From Bryobacterales bacterium (GTDB taxonomy: Bacteria > Cyanobacteriota > Vampirovibrionia > Obscuribacterales > Obscuribacteraceae): 6,992 bases of DNA. A model generated the notes under the pieces. It was not told the DNA's origin, searched no databases, and was given only the letters and a program-made list of their open reading frames with translations. The stretch is from NCBI GenBank assembly GCA_903970295.1, contig CAJCHQ010000340.1:1-6992 (forward strand), written 5' to 3'. Each line of letters starts with the position of its first letter. Within the stretch, counting starts at the first letter, position 1. Shown piece by piece: positions 1 to 6,664 of this stretch. The position numbers and the translations under genes are program-made.

Positions 1-474
1 GGCGATTTCGTCGGTCGCGGCACTACCAATGTTGATTTCAATGGGCCAATGCGAGCGGCGCTTATCAGCATTTTGAATTCTGAAAAAGTTGGATTGAATG
101 TCGGAGCTGAGGGCGTCGAACTTGAACGCGCCGGCACCAAAGTGATCGAAAAAAAAGTTAAACTGCCAGTGCGCTGGTTGAAAGGTTTTGTCGAAGTGCA
201 GGCTCATCAGGCTCGGCTGAAGCCATCTTTCGAGGTTTCAGGCGACGAAGCCCGTCGCTTCTTTGCCAGCCTGCCTAAACAGCAAATAACAGACAAAGGC
301 TCGGTATCGTATGTGGTGCCATCCGGCAAAGGTATGCGCTTGAGCCCAAGAGAAACCAACCAGGCTGTAAGGCTGGGAGCAGCGGGTCGTCTGAAAGTCT
401 TGGAACAGTGTTGCGACATGCCACTAAGGTCCGCGTTTACGGAGGCGATCACGGCGTTAGCGGCTGGGAGGTAA
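1..474 (+). CDS. SWIM zinc-finger family protein, 5'-truncated by the window, upstream half of a frameshifted gene
   Basis: The reading frame is open from base 1 and ends at a TAA at 472-474. The ATG at 49 is probably internal, because the residues encoded before it (GTTNVDFN, bases 22-45) already look like conserved family sequence. Recognisable blocks are NVDFNGPMRAAL, then KVKLPVRWLKGFVEVQAHQ (about bases 154-210), then SPRETNQAVRLGAAGRLKVLEQ (343-408). These match my memory of bacterial SWIM proteins that carry the zinc finger at the C-terminus. After LKVLEQ the frame 1 translation loses family resemblance and stops 22 codons later. The expected continuation (HATKVRVYG) lies in frame 3, so this is the first part of a broken gene, not a complete protein. 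The role of the family is unknown. SWIM domains in general are thought to bind DNA or protein. Family assignment is from memory, without alignment. Confidence 0.6.
   Translation, partial: GDFVGRGTTNVDFNGPMRAALISILNSEKVGLNVGAEGVELERAGTKVIEKKVKLPVRWLKGFVEVQAHQARLKPSFEVSGDEARRFFASLPKQQITDKGSVSYVVPSGKGMRLSPRETNQAVRLGAAGRLKVLEQCCDMPLRSAFTEAITALAAGR
403..412 (+). other. Frame disruption in the SWIM gene
   Basis: Upstream family-like sequence (GRLKVLEQ) is in frame 1 and downstream family-like sequence (LRHATKVRVYG) is in frame 3. A single missing base between CAG (406-408) and TGTTGCGAC would restore one reading frame, giving EQ-x-LRHATK. There is no slippery heptamer of the X XXY YYZ kind here, so programmed -1 slippage is not suggested. 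A genuine one-base deletion or an assembly error is more likely. Confidence 0.55.
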
Positions 475-773
475 CATTCGATGATGCCAGCTTCCATCTA
501 GTGCTCAGCCCCGATGCCTCGCGAGGATTTTCCGGCGAAGGGCAGGTACTATCGCAATTAGCTCGAGCTCGCAAAGATGGCGAGCTGACGAAGGTGCGCG
601 CCAATTTGCAATGGCAAGCATGTGTGGACTCGACTCTGCTAGCCGGCAATCTGGGTCTGGATGAGCCGTGCGACTGGAAATTGAAACACCCCGAAGATCG
701 CGGTGAATGCAAGCATATCCTCGCGGTCGAGATTTTGTCGGAGCCTGAAGCAAACAAGGATGAGCTGCAATGA
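408..773 (+). CDS. SWIM zinc-finger family protein, downstream half of the frameshifted gene with a degenerate SWIM motif
   Basis: This frame opens formally at a GTG (408), but no Shine-Dalgarno sequence precedes it and it overlaps the previous fragment by 67 bases in another frame. It is better read as the continuation of the SWIM gene. It carries HATKVRVYGGD, the family-like WEVTFDDASFHLVLSP, and RGFSGEGQVL (about residues 41-50), then ends in a SWIM-like segment with Cys at 669-671 and the terminal CKH triplet at 708-716. The SWIM consensus CxC-xn-CxH is incomplete: the first Cys of CxC appears to be Glu (663-665). The stretch between LQWQACVD and the motif is only about 15 residues, whereas the relatives I recall have roughly a hundred or more there, so an internal deletion is likely. 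It overlaps the next gene by ATGA. A functional protein is doubtful. Confidence 0.6.
   Translation: MLRHATKVRVYGGDHGVSGWEVTFDDASFHLVLSPDASRGFSGEGQVLSQLARARKDGELTKVRANLQWQACVDSTLLAGNLGLDEPCDWKLKHPEDRGECKHILAVEILSEPEANKDELQ
669..716 (+). other. Degenerate SWIM zinc-binding motif (protein motif)
   Basis: The codons read C-D-W-K-L-K-H, then P-E-D-R-G-E, then C-K-H. In the C-terminal SWIM motif that I recall for this family (CTCxW...H..ERGPCKH), the conserved Trp, His, Arg-Gly and Cys-Lys-His align here. The first Cys of the CxC pair aligns with Glu. Three of the four expected zinc ligands remain. Confidence 0.5.
756..760 (+). promoter_or_regulatory. Ribosome binding site of the DUF6493-like gene
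   Basis: AAGGA lies nine bases before the ATG at 770, inside the end of the SWIM frame. Together with the ATGA stop/start overlap at 770-773 it fixes the start of the large gene and implies translational coupling. Confidence 0.6.
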
Positions 774-3700
774 AAAACCCGAGTTTGGACGAAGTGCTGA
801 GCACACTGAATTCGGACGCGGTGATCGATTTTTTCAAGGATATGCCTGAGAAGGAACGCAAGGAACATTTGGCCAGAGCACTGCAATGGCTAGAAGTGAG
901 TTCGCTTCACAACTACAATGATGTCGAACTTCGCTTTTGGTTATCCGTTCCATCCGAAGCACGACTTTTTTCCCCAGGCTCTCAGCCACCAAAACGCATT
1001 CAAAAACTGATTGAGCGATTATCCGAGGCCAAAATCACAGCTAAGAATTTGCCACCGCAAGCGGTGCAGGCGGATGCTGTTGCAGTTTCTGGAATCGCCG
1101 TGATGGCAACCGCGGGGATGACAGATATAAAAAAACGCACGGCGATCCCGCCCGCCAATTATTGCTATGCGCTATTAAAAGACCGCAAGCCAACTTGGCT
1201 TAACAACTGGGTTGATTGGATCTTGGTGGAAGCGCCACTTACGCACTGGTTAACGATTCGTCGAATGGAGCGAGAGCAGATCATCCAACCTGAACATAAT
1301 TCTGCTTACTACACTGGCATGATGCTTTCTTTGCCTGGTGCTGAAGCTGGGGCCACGTCCCAATTTGTGGATGGCGCACGAGTCCAACCGGTGATTTCCG
1401 AAGGCACTATAGTGAGTTTGCTGACCGCGGACGAAGAACTTTTGCCGGAGCTCTGGAATATGTTTAAAAACGACCAAGCCATGAGAACTTTGCTTCATCA
1501 GCAAACAGCTCCCGGCTGGCGCGAATCTGAGCAGCCGGCAGTGCAAAGACGCTGGATGCGAATCAATAGCGCCGCTCCGCGGTGGTCGAAGGGGCTGATT
1601 CAATTGTGTCAGGAAGGAAAAATCGATAAGGGGCGCCTCCTCCAGGCAGTAATGACTTTATTCGCTACCTTCAATCTCGAACACTCGGAAAGTGGATCGA
1701 CACTGAAGATAAATTGGTTCACAGATTTGTACGACCAGCTGGAGGCTTCGCTTGACGAGAGGCTAGCTGTGCTTCCTGATCTTTTGCGCCTGTTGTCTTG
1801 CCGGAATCCAAAGGTCATTTTGTGGACTTTGGAAAAAATTGCCCAAGTAGCAGACCACCCCGACTTTCCTGTCGGGGCAGCCTGTGAAAGCATTCCTACA
1901 GCATTTCTGCTCAAAGGCAAAGAGCATGCAGTGCAAGCTTTGAAGACACTAAAAGCGATTGCCGACGCGCATCCCGGAGCAAAACACGAAGTCGCTGCTG
2001 CCACAATCGATGCGATGGAAAGCGAGAATCAGGAGATCCACAAACGCGCAATCACACAGCTCGAGAAGTTAAAGTGCAGGGATGATGATTTGATCGCGCG
2101 CATGGAATCCAAACTTCCACGAGTGGCGATTGTGCATCGAAGCGAAGCCGCCAGGTGGGCTGAACGAAAAGGTACAGTCATGGCTTCTGACCCTCACAAC
2201 GTAGAAGCCGAATCTAAAAACGGAGATCAGGCGTCTTCAACGAACGTAGTCGATTTGATCAAACGCGGAGCTTCGAAAAAAAGTGCCTTGAATACACCTA
2301 TGTCAATGACCGACGCGCCACAAAATAAAGCGCTGCAATTAAATGTGGGTCAGCCGCTACTTTTCGACATTGATAAAATCCGTCAGCAATGCAGCAACGT
2401 TCCCGCTGCATTATCCCGGGTAGCTCAACTCGAATACACTCTCTCAGCGTTAAATGAAACAAATCCAAAACTAGACGCTCTTGACCTGCGTGGCGATGGT
2501 TTTCCTCGATTGAATCCCGACAAAAGGCTGAAAAAGATAGCGACAGTCGATGAGTTAGTTTTTTTTCTCATGCCGCTAACTGCGTGGGACCATCGCCCAA
2601 CTGCAGATCAAGTGGAAATCGTCTTGGATGCCTTGGCTCGGCTTGGAGTAGACCGTCCGGACGATTTCAGAATCAGAACAGAAGCGCTCAGAGCGAAAGT
2701 AGAACCGCTCGCCGGGCATTCTGCAGATCCAATTCTGCTCGCCGCCCAAGCCTGGACGACGGGCAAGATGCCGTCTGGCTGGGAGCAGAAGTTAGGCCCA
2801 GCCTGGGATCTTTCACCGACAGTCGGAAATTTCGCACGCAAACGTTTCCGAACGGTCGTCAACCAGATGTTGCAAGGACGGCGAGTAAATTTGCTCAGCA
2901 CGCCCACTCACGAAGGTGGCTGGATAGACCCTCTAATACTAGTTGAACGTATAAAGCGGAGCTTCGCTGACGATGCCAATGGTGCCCATTCTACCGCAAG
3001 CACTAACCCATTAAGCAAGCCGTTTTTCGCTAATTTGCTAAGTGCAGTTGGATTAGCCAAAGAGAAATCAAACGAAGCCATGTTTGATCAAAGCCTAGCG
3101 TTGTTAAGACTCGCGCCTGATAATCGAGAGGCCGCTACAACTGAGCTGCTCAAGTCGCAGCGCAGCGAATTTGTCGAGGCTGCCCTATACGCTCTCGGGT
3201 CAAACGATGTGGCAATCGGTACGACTGCCGAACTCTGGATCGCAGCTGCCAGATCGCGCAATCCGTTCGGTGACGACGACAGAGTCGAAGCTCGATTTCC
3301 GCGTTTGGGTCCTGATGCAGCATGCCTGGCGCGCTACCAGCTGAAATTAGTGACCGAGTCTGAGCCCGATTTGAGAACGGCAATCAAAGATTTTCGAGTG
3401 TTCGATCGCACACCTGCCTTTCCGCCTTCCACTGCGGCAGACAATCTTGTTACCGCTCGCATGCAAAGAGTCGATTACATCCGGCTGCAGATGAACGAAT
3501 TAGTGGATTGGCGCCGCACGATTACGCCTAAAAATCTCGACGCATTTTTTGCGGAAGGAGCTGAAAAGCTGGCGCTAAACTACGGAGTAGACCTCAACGG
3601 CAAAATAAATGTTGCCTACCTTCAAGCTCTGTATGACCCCGACATACACGTCAGCGATGTGGTCCATGTGATGCTTGCCTTAGCTATGGCATCCAAACAA

Positions 3701-4267
3701 AGAGATGAGCATTCAACAGCGATCGAAGCTTTGATTGCCGTAATAGATGATGGTCGCCTGGACGGTAGTGAACTGGGCGCAGTGATGGGTCAGATGTATC
3801 GATCAAATGGGGTTCGTCCCAGTGACCACAAGGCGGACCACATGCCATTAATCTCGATTAGCCGTTGGGCCAAAGCGCTAAGCCCGGTGGCGCGCTGCTC
3901 GTCGTACCACGCCCAAGTAGTTGCCCGCTGTATCGAGCAAATTCTCAGTGGCGATCCAAACAGCGCACCCAAAGATGTGCACATGTTGCTTGAGGTTCTA
4001 CTTACCTGCTTGATAGAAGAACACGATTGCATTCGCAGCGAAGGTTCACGCGCTTATTTAGCCGCACTCAACCAAGGCACCGGTGGTAGCAAAACGGCCA
4101 AATTAGTCAAACAGCTTCTGGCTCTAGAACAGGGGGCTGACTACGACATAAAAAAACGGGAAGCTCTGACTTATGCTTTGGGTAAGAGCATCGAGCGCGC
4201 CGAACGTTGGGCCGATTGGCAGAAGCGCAATTCCATTGTGGCAGCGGCTGAAGTTGTTTCTACTTAG
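770..4267 (+). CDS. Large helical repeat protein, DUF6493/DUF7824/DUF7825-like, partner of the SWIM protein
   Basis: This is an intact 1165-residue protein with no signal peptide and no clear membrane segment, so it is probably cytoplasmic. It is almost entirely predicted helix, with HEAT/armadillo-like character. The N-terminal half contains LLPELWNMF (about 224-232), RWSKGLIQLCQEGKIDKGRLLQ (271-292), and helical pairs running to about 437. A polar linker of roughly residues 468-520 follows. The C-terminal half holds STPTHEGGWIDPLILVERI (about 710-728), which I recall as a hallmark of these DUF families, and a block around 960-1045 containing DGRLDGSELG and RWAKAL. Family assignment is from memory and fairly confident. 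No catalytic motif (Walker, protease triad, nuclease) is visible, so a scaffold role is inferred. The start ATG overlaps the SWIM stop, indicating one operon. Members are commonly found beside SWIM-domain genes, and their function is not established. Confidence 0.75.
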   Translation: MKNPSLDEVLSTLNSDAVIDFFKDMPEKERKEHLARALQWLEVSSLHNYNDVELRFWLSVPSEARLFSPGSQPPKRIQKLIERLSEAKITAKNLPPQAVQADAVAVSGIAVMATAGMTDIKKRTAIPPANYCYALLKDRKPTWLNNWVDWILVEAPLTHWLTIRRMEREQIIQPEHNSAYYTGMMLSLPGAEAGATSQFVDGARVQPVISEGTIVSLLTADEELLPELWNMFKNDQAMRTLLHQQTAPGWRESEQPAVQRRWMRINSAAPRWSKGLIQLCQEGKIDKGRLLQAVMTLFATFNLEHSESGSTLKINWFTDLYDQLEASLDERLAVLPDLLRLLSCRNPKVILWTLEKIAQVADHPDFPVGAACESIPTAFLLKGKEHAVQALKTLKAIADAHPGAKHEVAAATIDAMESENQEIHKRAITQLEKLKCRDDDLIARMESKLPRVAIVHRSEAARWAERKGTVMASDPHNVEAESKNGDQASSTNVVDLIKRGASKKSALNTPMSMTDAPQNKALQLNVGQPLLFDIDKIRQQCSNVPAALSRVAQLEYTLSALNETNPKLDALDLRGDGFPRLNPDKRLKKIATVDELVFFLMPLTAWDHRPTADQVEIVLDALARLGVDRPDDFRIRTEALRAKVEPLAGHSADPILLAAQAWTTGKMPSGWEQKLGPAWDLSPTVGNFARKRFRTVVNQMLQGRRVNLLSTPTHEGGWIDPLILVERIKRSFADDANGAHSTASTNPLSKPFFANLLSAVGLAKEKSNEAMFDQSLALLRLAPDNREAATTELLKSQRSEFVEAALYALGSNDVAIGTTAELWIAAARSRNPFGDDDRVEARFPRLGPDAACLARYQLKLVTESEPDLRTAIKDFRVFDRTPAFPPSTAADNLVTARMQRVDYIRLQMNELVDWRRTITPKNLDAFFAEGAEKLALNYGVDLNGKINVAYLQALYDPDIHVSDVVHVMLALAMASKQRDEHSTAIEALIAVIDDGRLDGSELGAVMGQMYRSNGVRPSDHKADHMPLISISRWAKALSPVARCSSYHAQVVARCIEQILSGDPNSAPKDVHMLLEVLLTCLIEEHDCIRSEGSRAYLAALNQGTGGSKTAKLVKQLLALEQGADYDIKKREALTYALGKSIERAERWADWQKRNSIVAAAEVVST
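1858..1877 (+). repeat. GC-rich perfect inverted repeat inside the large gene
   Basis: CCCCGAC (1858-1864) and GTCGGGG (1871-1877) are perfect inverted arms around a six-base loop, TTTCCT. Both lie in the coding sequence (residues HPDFPVG). No T-tract follows on either strand, so an intrinsic terminator is not supported. It may be incidental. Confidence 0.5.
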
Positions 4268-4274
4268 TTTCATT

Positions 4275-5291
4275 TCACTTGTCCAGCTTCTCTTTGATCA
4301 ATCGCAACGGCCGTGTCACCCGCCAGGAAGTGCTAGACAGAACAGATTTGTAATTAGCTTGCCCGTCAAGTGCGCTAGGCAATCTTCGCAGCAGATAATA
4401 AGCCAACTCTTTGTGCAGCGGCAGCGCATCGACGAATTGATCATCCGTACGCACATTAGCTTCTACAAGTGGCGAAGCTAATTCGATAAAACGCATGCAG
4501 TAATCTTGACGAGCAATTTTCAGTTCTCGCAAATAAGATTCGTATTCCCTACTCATGCGCAGAAAATCCAGTACCCAGTCCAGATCGAGGAGCAAGCTCT
4601 GCGTCTGGCTCTCCTTGTGACTGCGGAAGCTAACGAGGGGATCCGGCACATACACAAGATCGCCATGAGCAAGAAATCTAAACCACAACTCCAGATCTCC
4701 CAGCGAAAGATAATTTTCATTGAATTGCATCTGTCTGTCTTGACTGCGAAACATCACGGTCACAGGTTCGCCAATCAGATTGCGATACTCTGATAAACAT
4801 TTGAGTATGACTTGATGACCGACGCTCAAGCCTCGAGGCAAAATCACTGGTGTGTGCGATTTTTCTTCGTGCGCGTTTTCTTGGCGCGGGTTTTCTTGGC
4901 GCAATTTTTCGAGAGGCAATTCTTCCATCACACTGCGCCCGCATGCGGCAATGACTGCGCTGGGATTTTCGGACAGTGCAGCCGCAAGTGTCGCGATCGA
5001 CGTTGAGGCGAGCAGGTCGTCTTGAGCAAAGAGCTTTATATACTCGCCAGTAGCTTTTTTGATTGTGCGATTGTAATTGCCGAAAAGACCGAGCCTCGTT
5101 TCGTTGCGCCAGGATTTGATGCGTGCGTCTTTCTGCGCATAACCTTGAATCAATTCCCAGCTACCATCCACCGACCCATCATCGGCAATCAATAATTCGA
5201 TTGATTGATGGGTTTGGGCGAGCACACTTTCGATGGCGTTACCAAGATAACGCGCGCCGTTATAAACCGGAAGAATTATCGAAACTAACAT
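4275..5291 (-). CDS. Family 2 glycosyltransferase (GT-A fold)
   Basis: This is a 338-residue protein. It opens with the GT2 signature SIILPVYNGARYL (residues 4-16) and ESVLAQTHQSIELLIADDGS (21-40), where D37-D38 form the nucleotide-binding pair. NYNRTIKKATGEYIKLFAQDD (72-92) ends in the metal-binding DxD-equivalent QDD. GEPVTVMFR (174-182) and GDLELWFRFL (198-207) form the acceptor-side region with the probable catalytic acid D199 or E201. The C-terminal SSTSWRVTRPLR (about 319-330) is a tail seen in many polysaccharide glycosyltransferases. It should transfer a sugar from a nucleotide-sugar donor to a surface or secreted glycan on the cytoplasmic face of the membrane. Donor and acceptor cannot be read from sequence. 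The ATG at 5291 directly precedes the conserved first strand, and no good Shine-Dalgarno is visible. A degenerate five-residue repeat sits at residues 125-144. Confidence 0.92.
   Translation of the reverse strand: MLVSIILPVYNGARYLGNAIESVLAQTHQSIELLIADDGSVDGSWELIQGYAQKDARIKSWRNETRLGLFGNYNRTIKKATGEYIKLFAQDDLLASTSIATLAAALSENPSAVIAACGRSVMEELPLEKLRQENPRQENAHEEKSHTPVILPRGLSVGHQVILKCLSEYRNLIGEPVTVMFRSQDRQMQFNENYLSLGDLELWFRFLAHGDLVYVPDPLVSFRSHKESQTQSLLLDLDWVLDFLRMSREYESYLRELKIARQDYCMRFIELASPLVEANVRTDDQFVDALPLHKELAYYLLRRLPSALDGQANYKSVLSSTSWRVTRPLRLIKEKLDK
4860..4919 (-). repeat. 15-bp degenerate tandem repeat, about four units, within the glycosyltransferase gene
   Basis: Units at 4860-4874, 4875-4889, 4890-4904 and 4905-4919 share the pattern TTTTC near the start and GCG or GGC near the end. 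The two central units differ at only two of 15 positions (GTTTTCTTGGCGC, then GG or AA). On the coding strand they give LPLEK-LRQEN-PRQEN-AHEEK (residues 125-144), a charged in-frame loop expansion that does not disturb the reading frame. Confidence 0.75.
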
Positions 5292-5464
5292 TTGCCATAC
5301 AGAATTCTTATTAGCCGAGAAAAAATCTTAGCCGATCCAATGCTCCCCTAATTCGTTCGAACTTTTTCGGACTGTTTTTAGTAACTGATCACGATCCGCT
5401 TGCCAAGAGGCCGTATGAGGTTGGTTTTAAAGAAGTCCTGCTTCACGTCTGAGATTTGGGGCTG

Positions 5465-5473
5465 TGCTATCAT
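5465..5473 (+). promoter_or_regulatory. Candidate extended -10 promoter for the dehydratase/reductase gene
   Basis: TGC-TATCAT fits an extended -10 (TGn plus hexamer). It lies 27 bases before the ATG at 5501 and implies a short leader of about 20 nt. No good -35 is seen at 17 bp. The preceding CTGT is shared with the candidate before the nucleotidyltransferase gene. Confidence 0.35.
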
Positions 5474-5487
5474 TCCTGGCGCTTTGC

Positions 5488-5495
5488 AAGGAGGT
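5488..5495 (+). promoter_or_regulatory. Strong Shine-Dalgarno that fixes the start at 5501
   Basis: AAGGAGGT is a near-complete anti-16S match five bases before ATG 5501. It rules against the upstream in-frame TTG at 5456, whose 15 extra residues precede the Rossmann-fold strand and look non-conserved. Confidence 0.85.
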
Positions 5496-5500
5496 CCTGG

Positions 5501-6565
5501 ATGACGCGAATACTGATTACTGGAGTGACTGGCATGGTGGGAAGCCACCTGGCGGAGTATCTCCTCAATCACCAGCCGCAGGCGCAAATCTTCGGCGTTA
5601 AACGCTGGCGCAGTCCGCTCGAAAATATCAGTCATATCGAAAATCAAATCACTCTCATAGATTGCGATTTAACTGACTCGTCCGGCGCTCTCGAATTGGT
5701 GAAAAACGTCAAGCCAGACTACATCTTCCATTTGGCGGCCCAAAGCTTCGTGCCCGAGTCATGGAAAAATCCGCAAACAACAATCTGTGACAATGTTCTA
5801 ATGCAGCTGAATTTGTTTGAAGCAATCAGACATCTCGGGCTCGATCCTGTCATTCAGGTGGCCTTGAGCTCGGAAGAGTATGGACGAGTCATGCCCGACG
5901 AACTGCCGATTAACGAAAAGAATCCGTTCCGGCCCCTCAGTCCGTATGCCGTCAGCAAGGTCGCGCAGGACATGCTCGCCTACCAGTATTTCGAAAGTTA
6001 CGGTCTGCGCGTTATCCGCACGCGCACTTTCAATCACGAAGGACCGCGCCGGGGCGAGGTTTTCGTCACGAGTAACTTCGCCAAGCAAATCGCCGAAATC
6101 GAAGCCGGTTTGAAAGCACCAGTTCTGCATGTCGGTAACCTCGACGCGCAAAGAGATTGGACCGACGTGCGTGACGTCGTCCGGGCCTATTGGTTGAGCG
6201 TAAGCAAATGCACTCCTGGTGAGGATTACGTGATCGCTTCAGGCAAAACACGAACGATCAAGCAAATGCTCGATTATCTCCTGTCCCTCAGCGAAATCAA
6301 AATCGAAGTGGCCACCGATCCCAGCCGGATGCGGCCAAGCGATGTCCTCGTGCTGCATGGCGATCCGACAAAGTTCAAGCAAGCAACGGGTTGGCAGCAA
6401 GAATTCACGTTCGAACAAATGATGAGCGATCTGCTCGATTACTGGCGCGAGCGCGTCGGCGGACGACAACCACATGCCCAGACGCCTGCTCACAAGGCAA
6501 CAGTGGCGGAATCTGAAGAGATGTCTTTTGCTCCCATGCCGACCGCAACATCACTACAAAAGTGA
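5501..6565 (+). CDS. GDP-mannose 4,6-dehydratase / GDP-6-deoxy-mannose reductase family protein (SDR)
   Basis: This is a 354-residue extended short-chain dehydrogenase. The N-terminal Rossmann motif GVTGMVG (8-14) binds NAD(P). DLTDSS (56-61) and HLAAQS (77-82) follow, then the active site SSEEYG (123-128) and SPYAVSK (147-153), giving Ser123/Glu125/Tyr149/Lys153. FNHEGPRRGEVFV (177-189) and RDWTDVRD (218-225) bind the sugar nucleotide, and the RMRPSD region (276-281) is near the C-terminus. SSEEYG and FAKQIAEIEAG resemble the reductase branch (Rmd, making GDP-D-rhamnose), while PRRGEVFVT and overall length lean towards the dehydratase (Gmd), so I give no symbol. The substrate is probably GDP-mannose or its 4-keto-6-deoxy derivative. 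Residues 320-354 form a Pro/Ala/Thr-rich tail that is unlikely to be folded. The gene probably feeds the same glycan pathway as the neighbouring nucleotidyltransferase and glycosyltransferase. Confidence 0.88.
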   Translation: MTRILITGVTGMVGSHLAEYLLNHQPQAQIFGVKRWRSPLENISHIENQITLIDCDLTDSSGALELVKNVKPDYIFHLAAQSFVPESWKNPQTTICDNVLMQLNLFEAIRHLGLDPVIQVALSSEEYGRVMPDELPINEKNPFRPLSPYAVSKVAQDMLAYQYFESYGLRVIRTRTFNHEGPRRGEVFVTSNFAKQIAEIEAGLKAPVLHVGNLDAQRDWTDVRDVVRAYWLSVSKCTPGEDYVIASGKTRTIKQMLDYLLSLSEIKIEVATDPSRMRPSDVLVLHGDPTKFKQATGWQQEFTFEQMMSDLLDYWRERVGGRQPHAQTPAHKATVAESEEMSFAPMPTATSLQK

Positions 6566-6639
6566 ACGTCGGGCGGCAGCTGCTCAGTAATTCGCCCCAC
6601 AAATTTCAATCTGCTGCACGCGACGTTGACCTGATTGGT

Positions 6640-6664
6640 TTTATTAGATGCCCACTCTAATAAA
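6640..6664. repeat. Perfect 9-bp AT-rich inverted repeat
   Basis: TTTATTAGA (6640-6648) and TCTAATAAA (6656-6664) are perfect arms around the seven-base loop TGCCCAC. Without a T-tract it does not look like a terminator. Arm length and spacing would suit an operator for a dimeric regulator, but this is inference only. Confidence 0.6.

Larger units (their letters stand above)
5292..5500. promoter_or_regulatory. Divergent intergenic region between the glycosyltransferase and the sugar-nucleotide dehydratase genes
   Basis: These 209 bases separate the divergent start codons, so both promoters should lie here. The plus-strand candidate is listed separately. On the minus strand there are AT-rich stretches such as TAAGAT (reading downwards from about 5331), but no convincing -35. 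An 8-bp palindrome GTTCGAAC lies at 5355-5362; it is short and has no known assignment. I see no RNA gene or terminator. Confidence 0.45.

Noticed and set aside
149..156. A8 homopolymer in the SWIM gene, a possible slippage site explaining the frame change
   Set aside because: Family-like sequence continues in frame 1 for another 250 bases, so the frame changes near 408, not here.
207..886. Minus-strand open frames of 96, 118 and 145 codons
   Set aside because: They mirror the SWIM fragments on the plus strand, show no family-like motifs, and have no ribosome binding site.
2559..2566. T8 run in the large gene as a slippage or terminator signal
   Set aside because: The reading frame continues intact on both sides, and no hairpin precedes the run.
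2584..2946. A 120-codon plus-strand frame inside the large gene
   Set aside because: It is a shadow of the DUF6493-like gene, rich in Arg and Ser with no domain resemblance.
4506..5006. Plus-strand frames opposite the glycosyltransferase, including a Phe/Arg-rich one
   Set aside because: The Phe/Arg-rich repeat is only the complement of the 15-bp tandem repeat, and the minus-strand GT2 protein explains the region.
5355..5362. GTTCGAAC palindrome as a LexA-type operator
   Set aside because: The known GAAC-N4-GTTC arrangement is not present; a bare 8-bp palindrome is too little.
5421..5429. 9-mer TTGGTTTTA present here and at 6635-6643 as a shared regulatory site
   Set aside because: It is short and AT-rich, and it sits at different distances from the two start codons, so coincidence is adequate.
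5456..5500. TTG start 45 bases upstream for the dehydratase/reductase
   Set aside because: ATG 5501 has a near-perfect Shine-Dalgarno and begins directly at the Rossmann strand.
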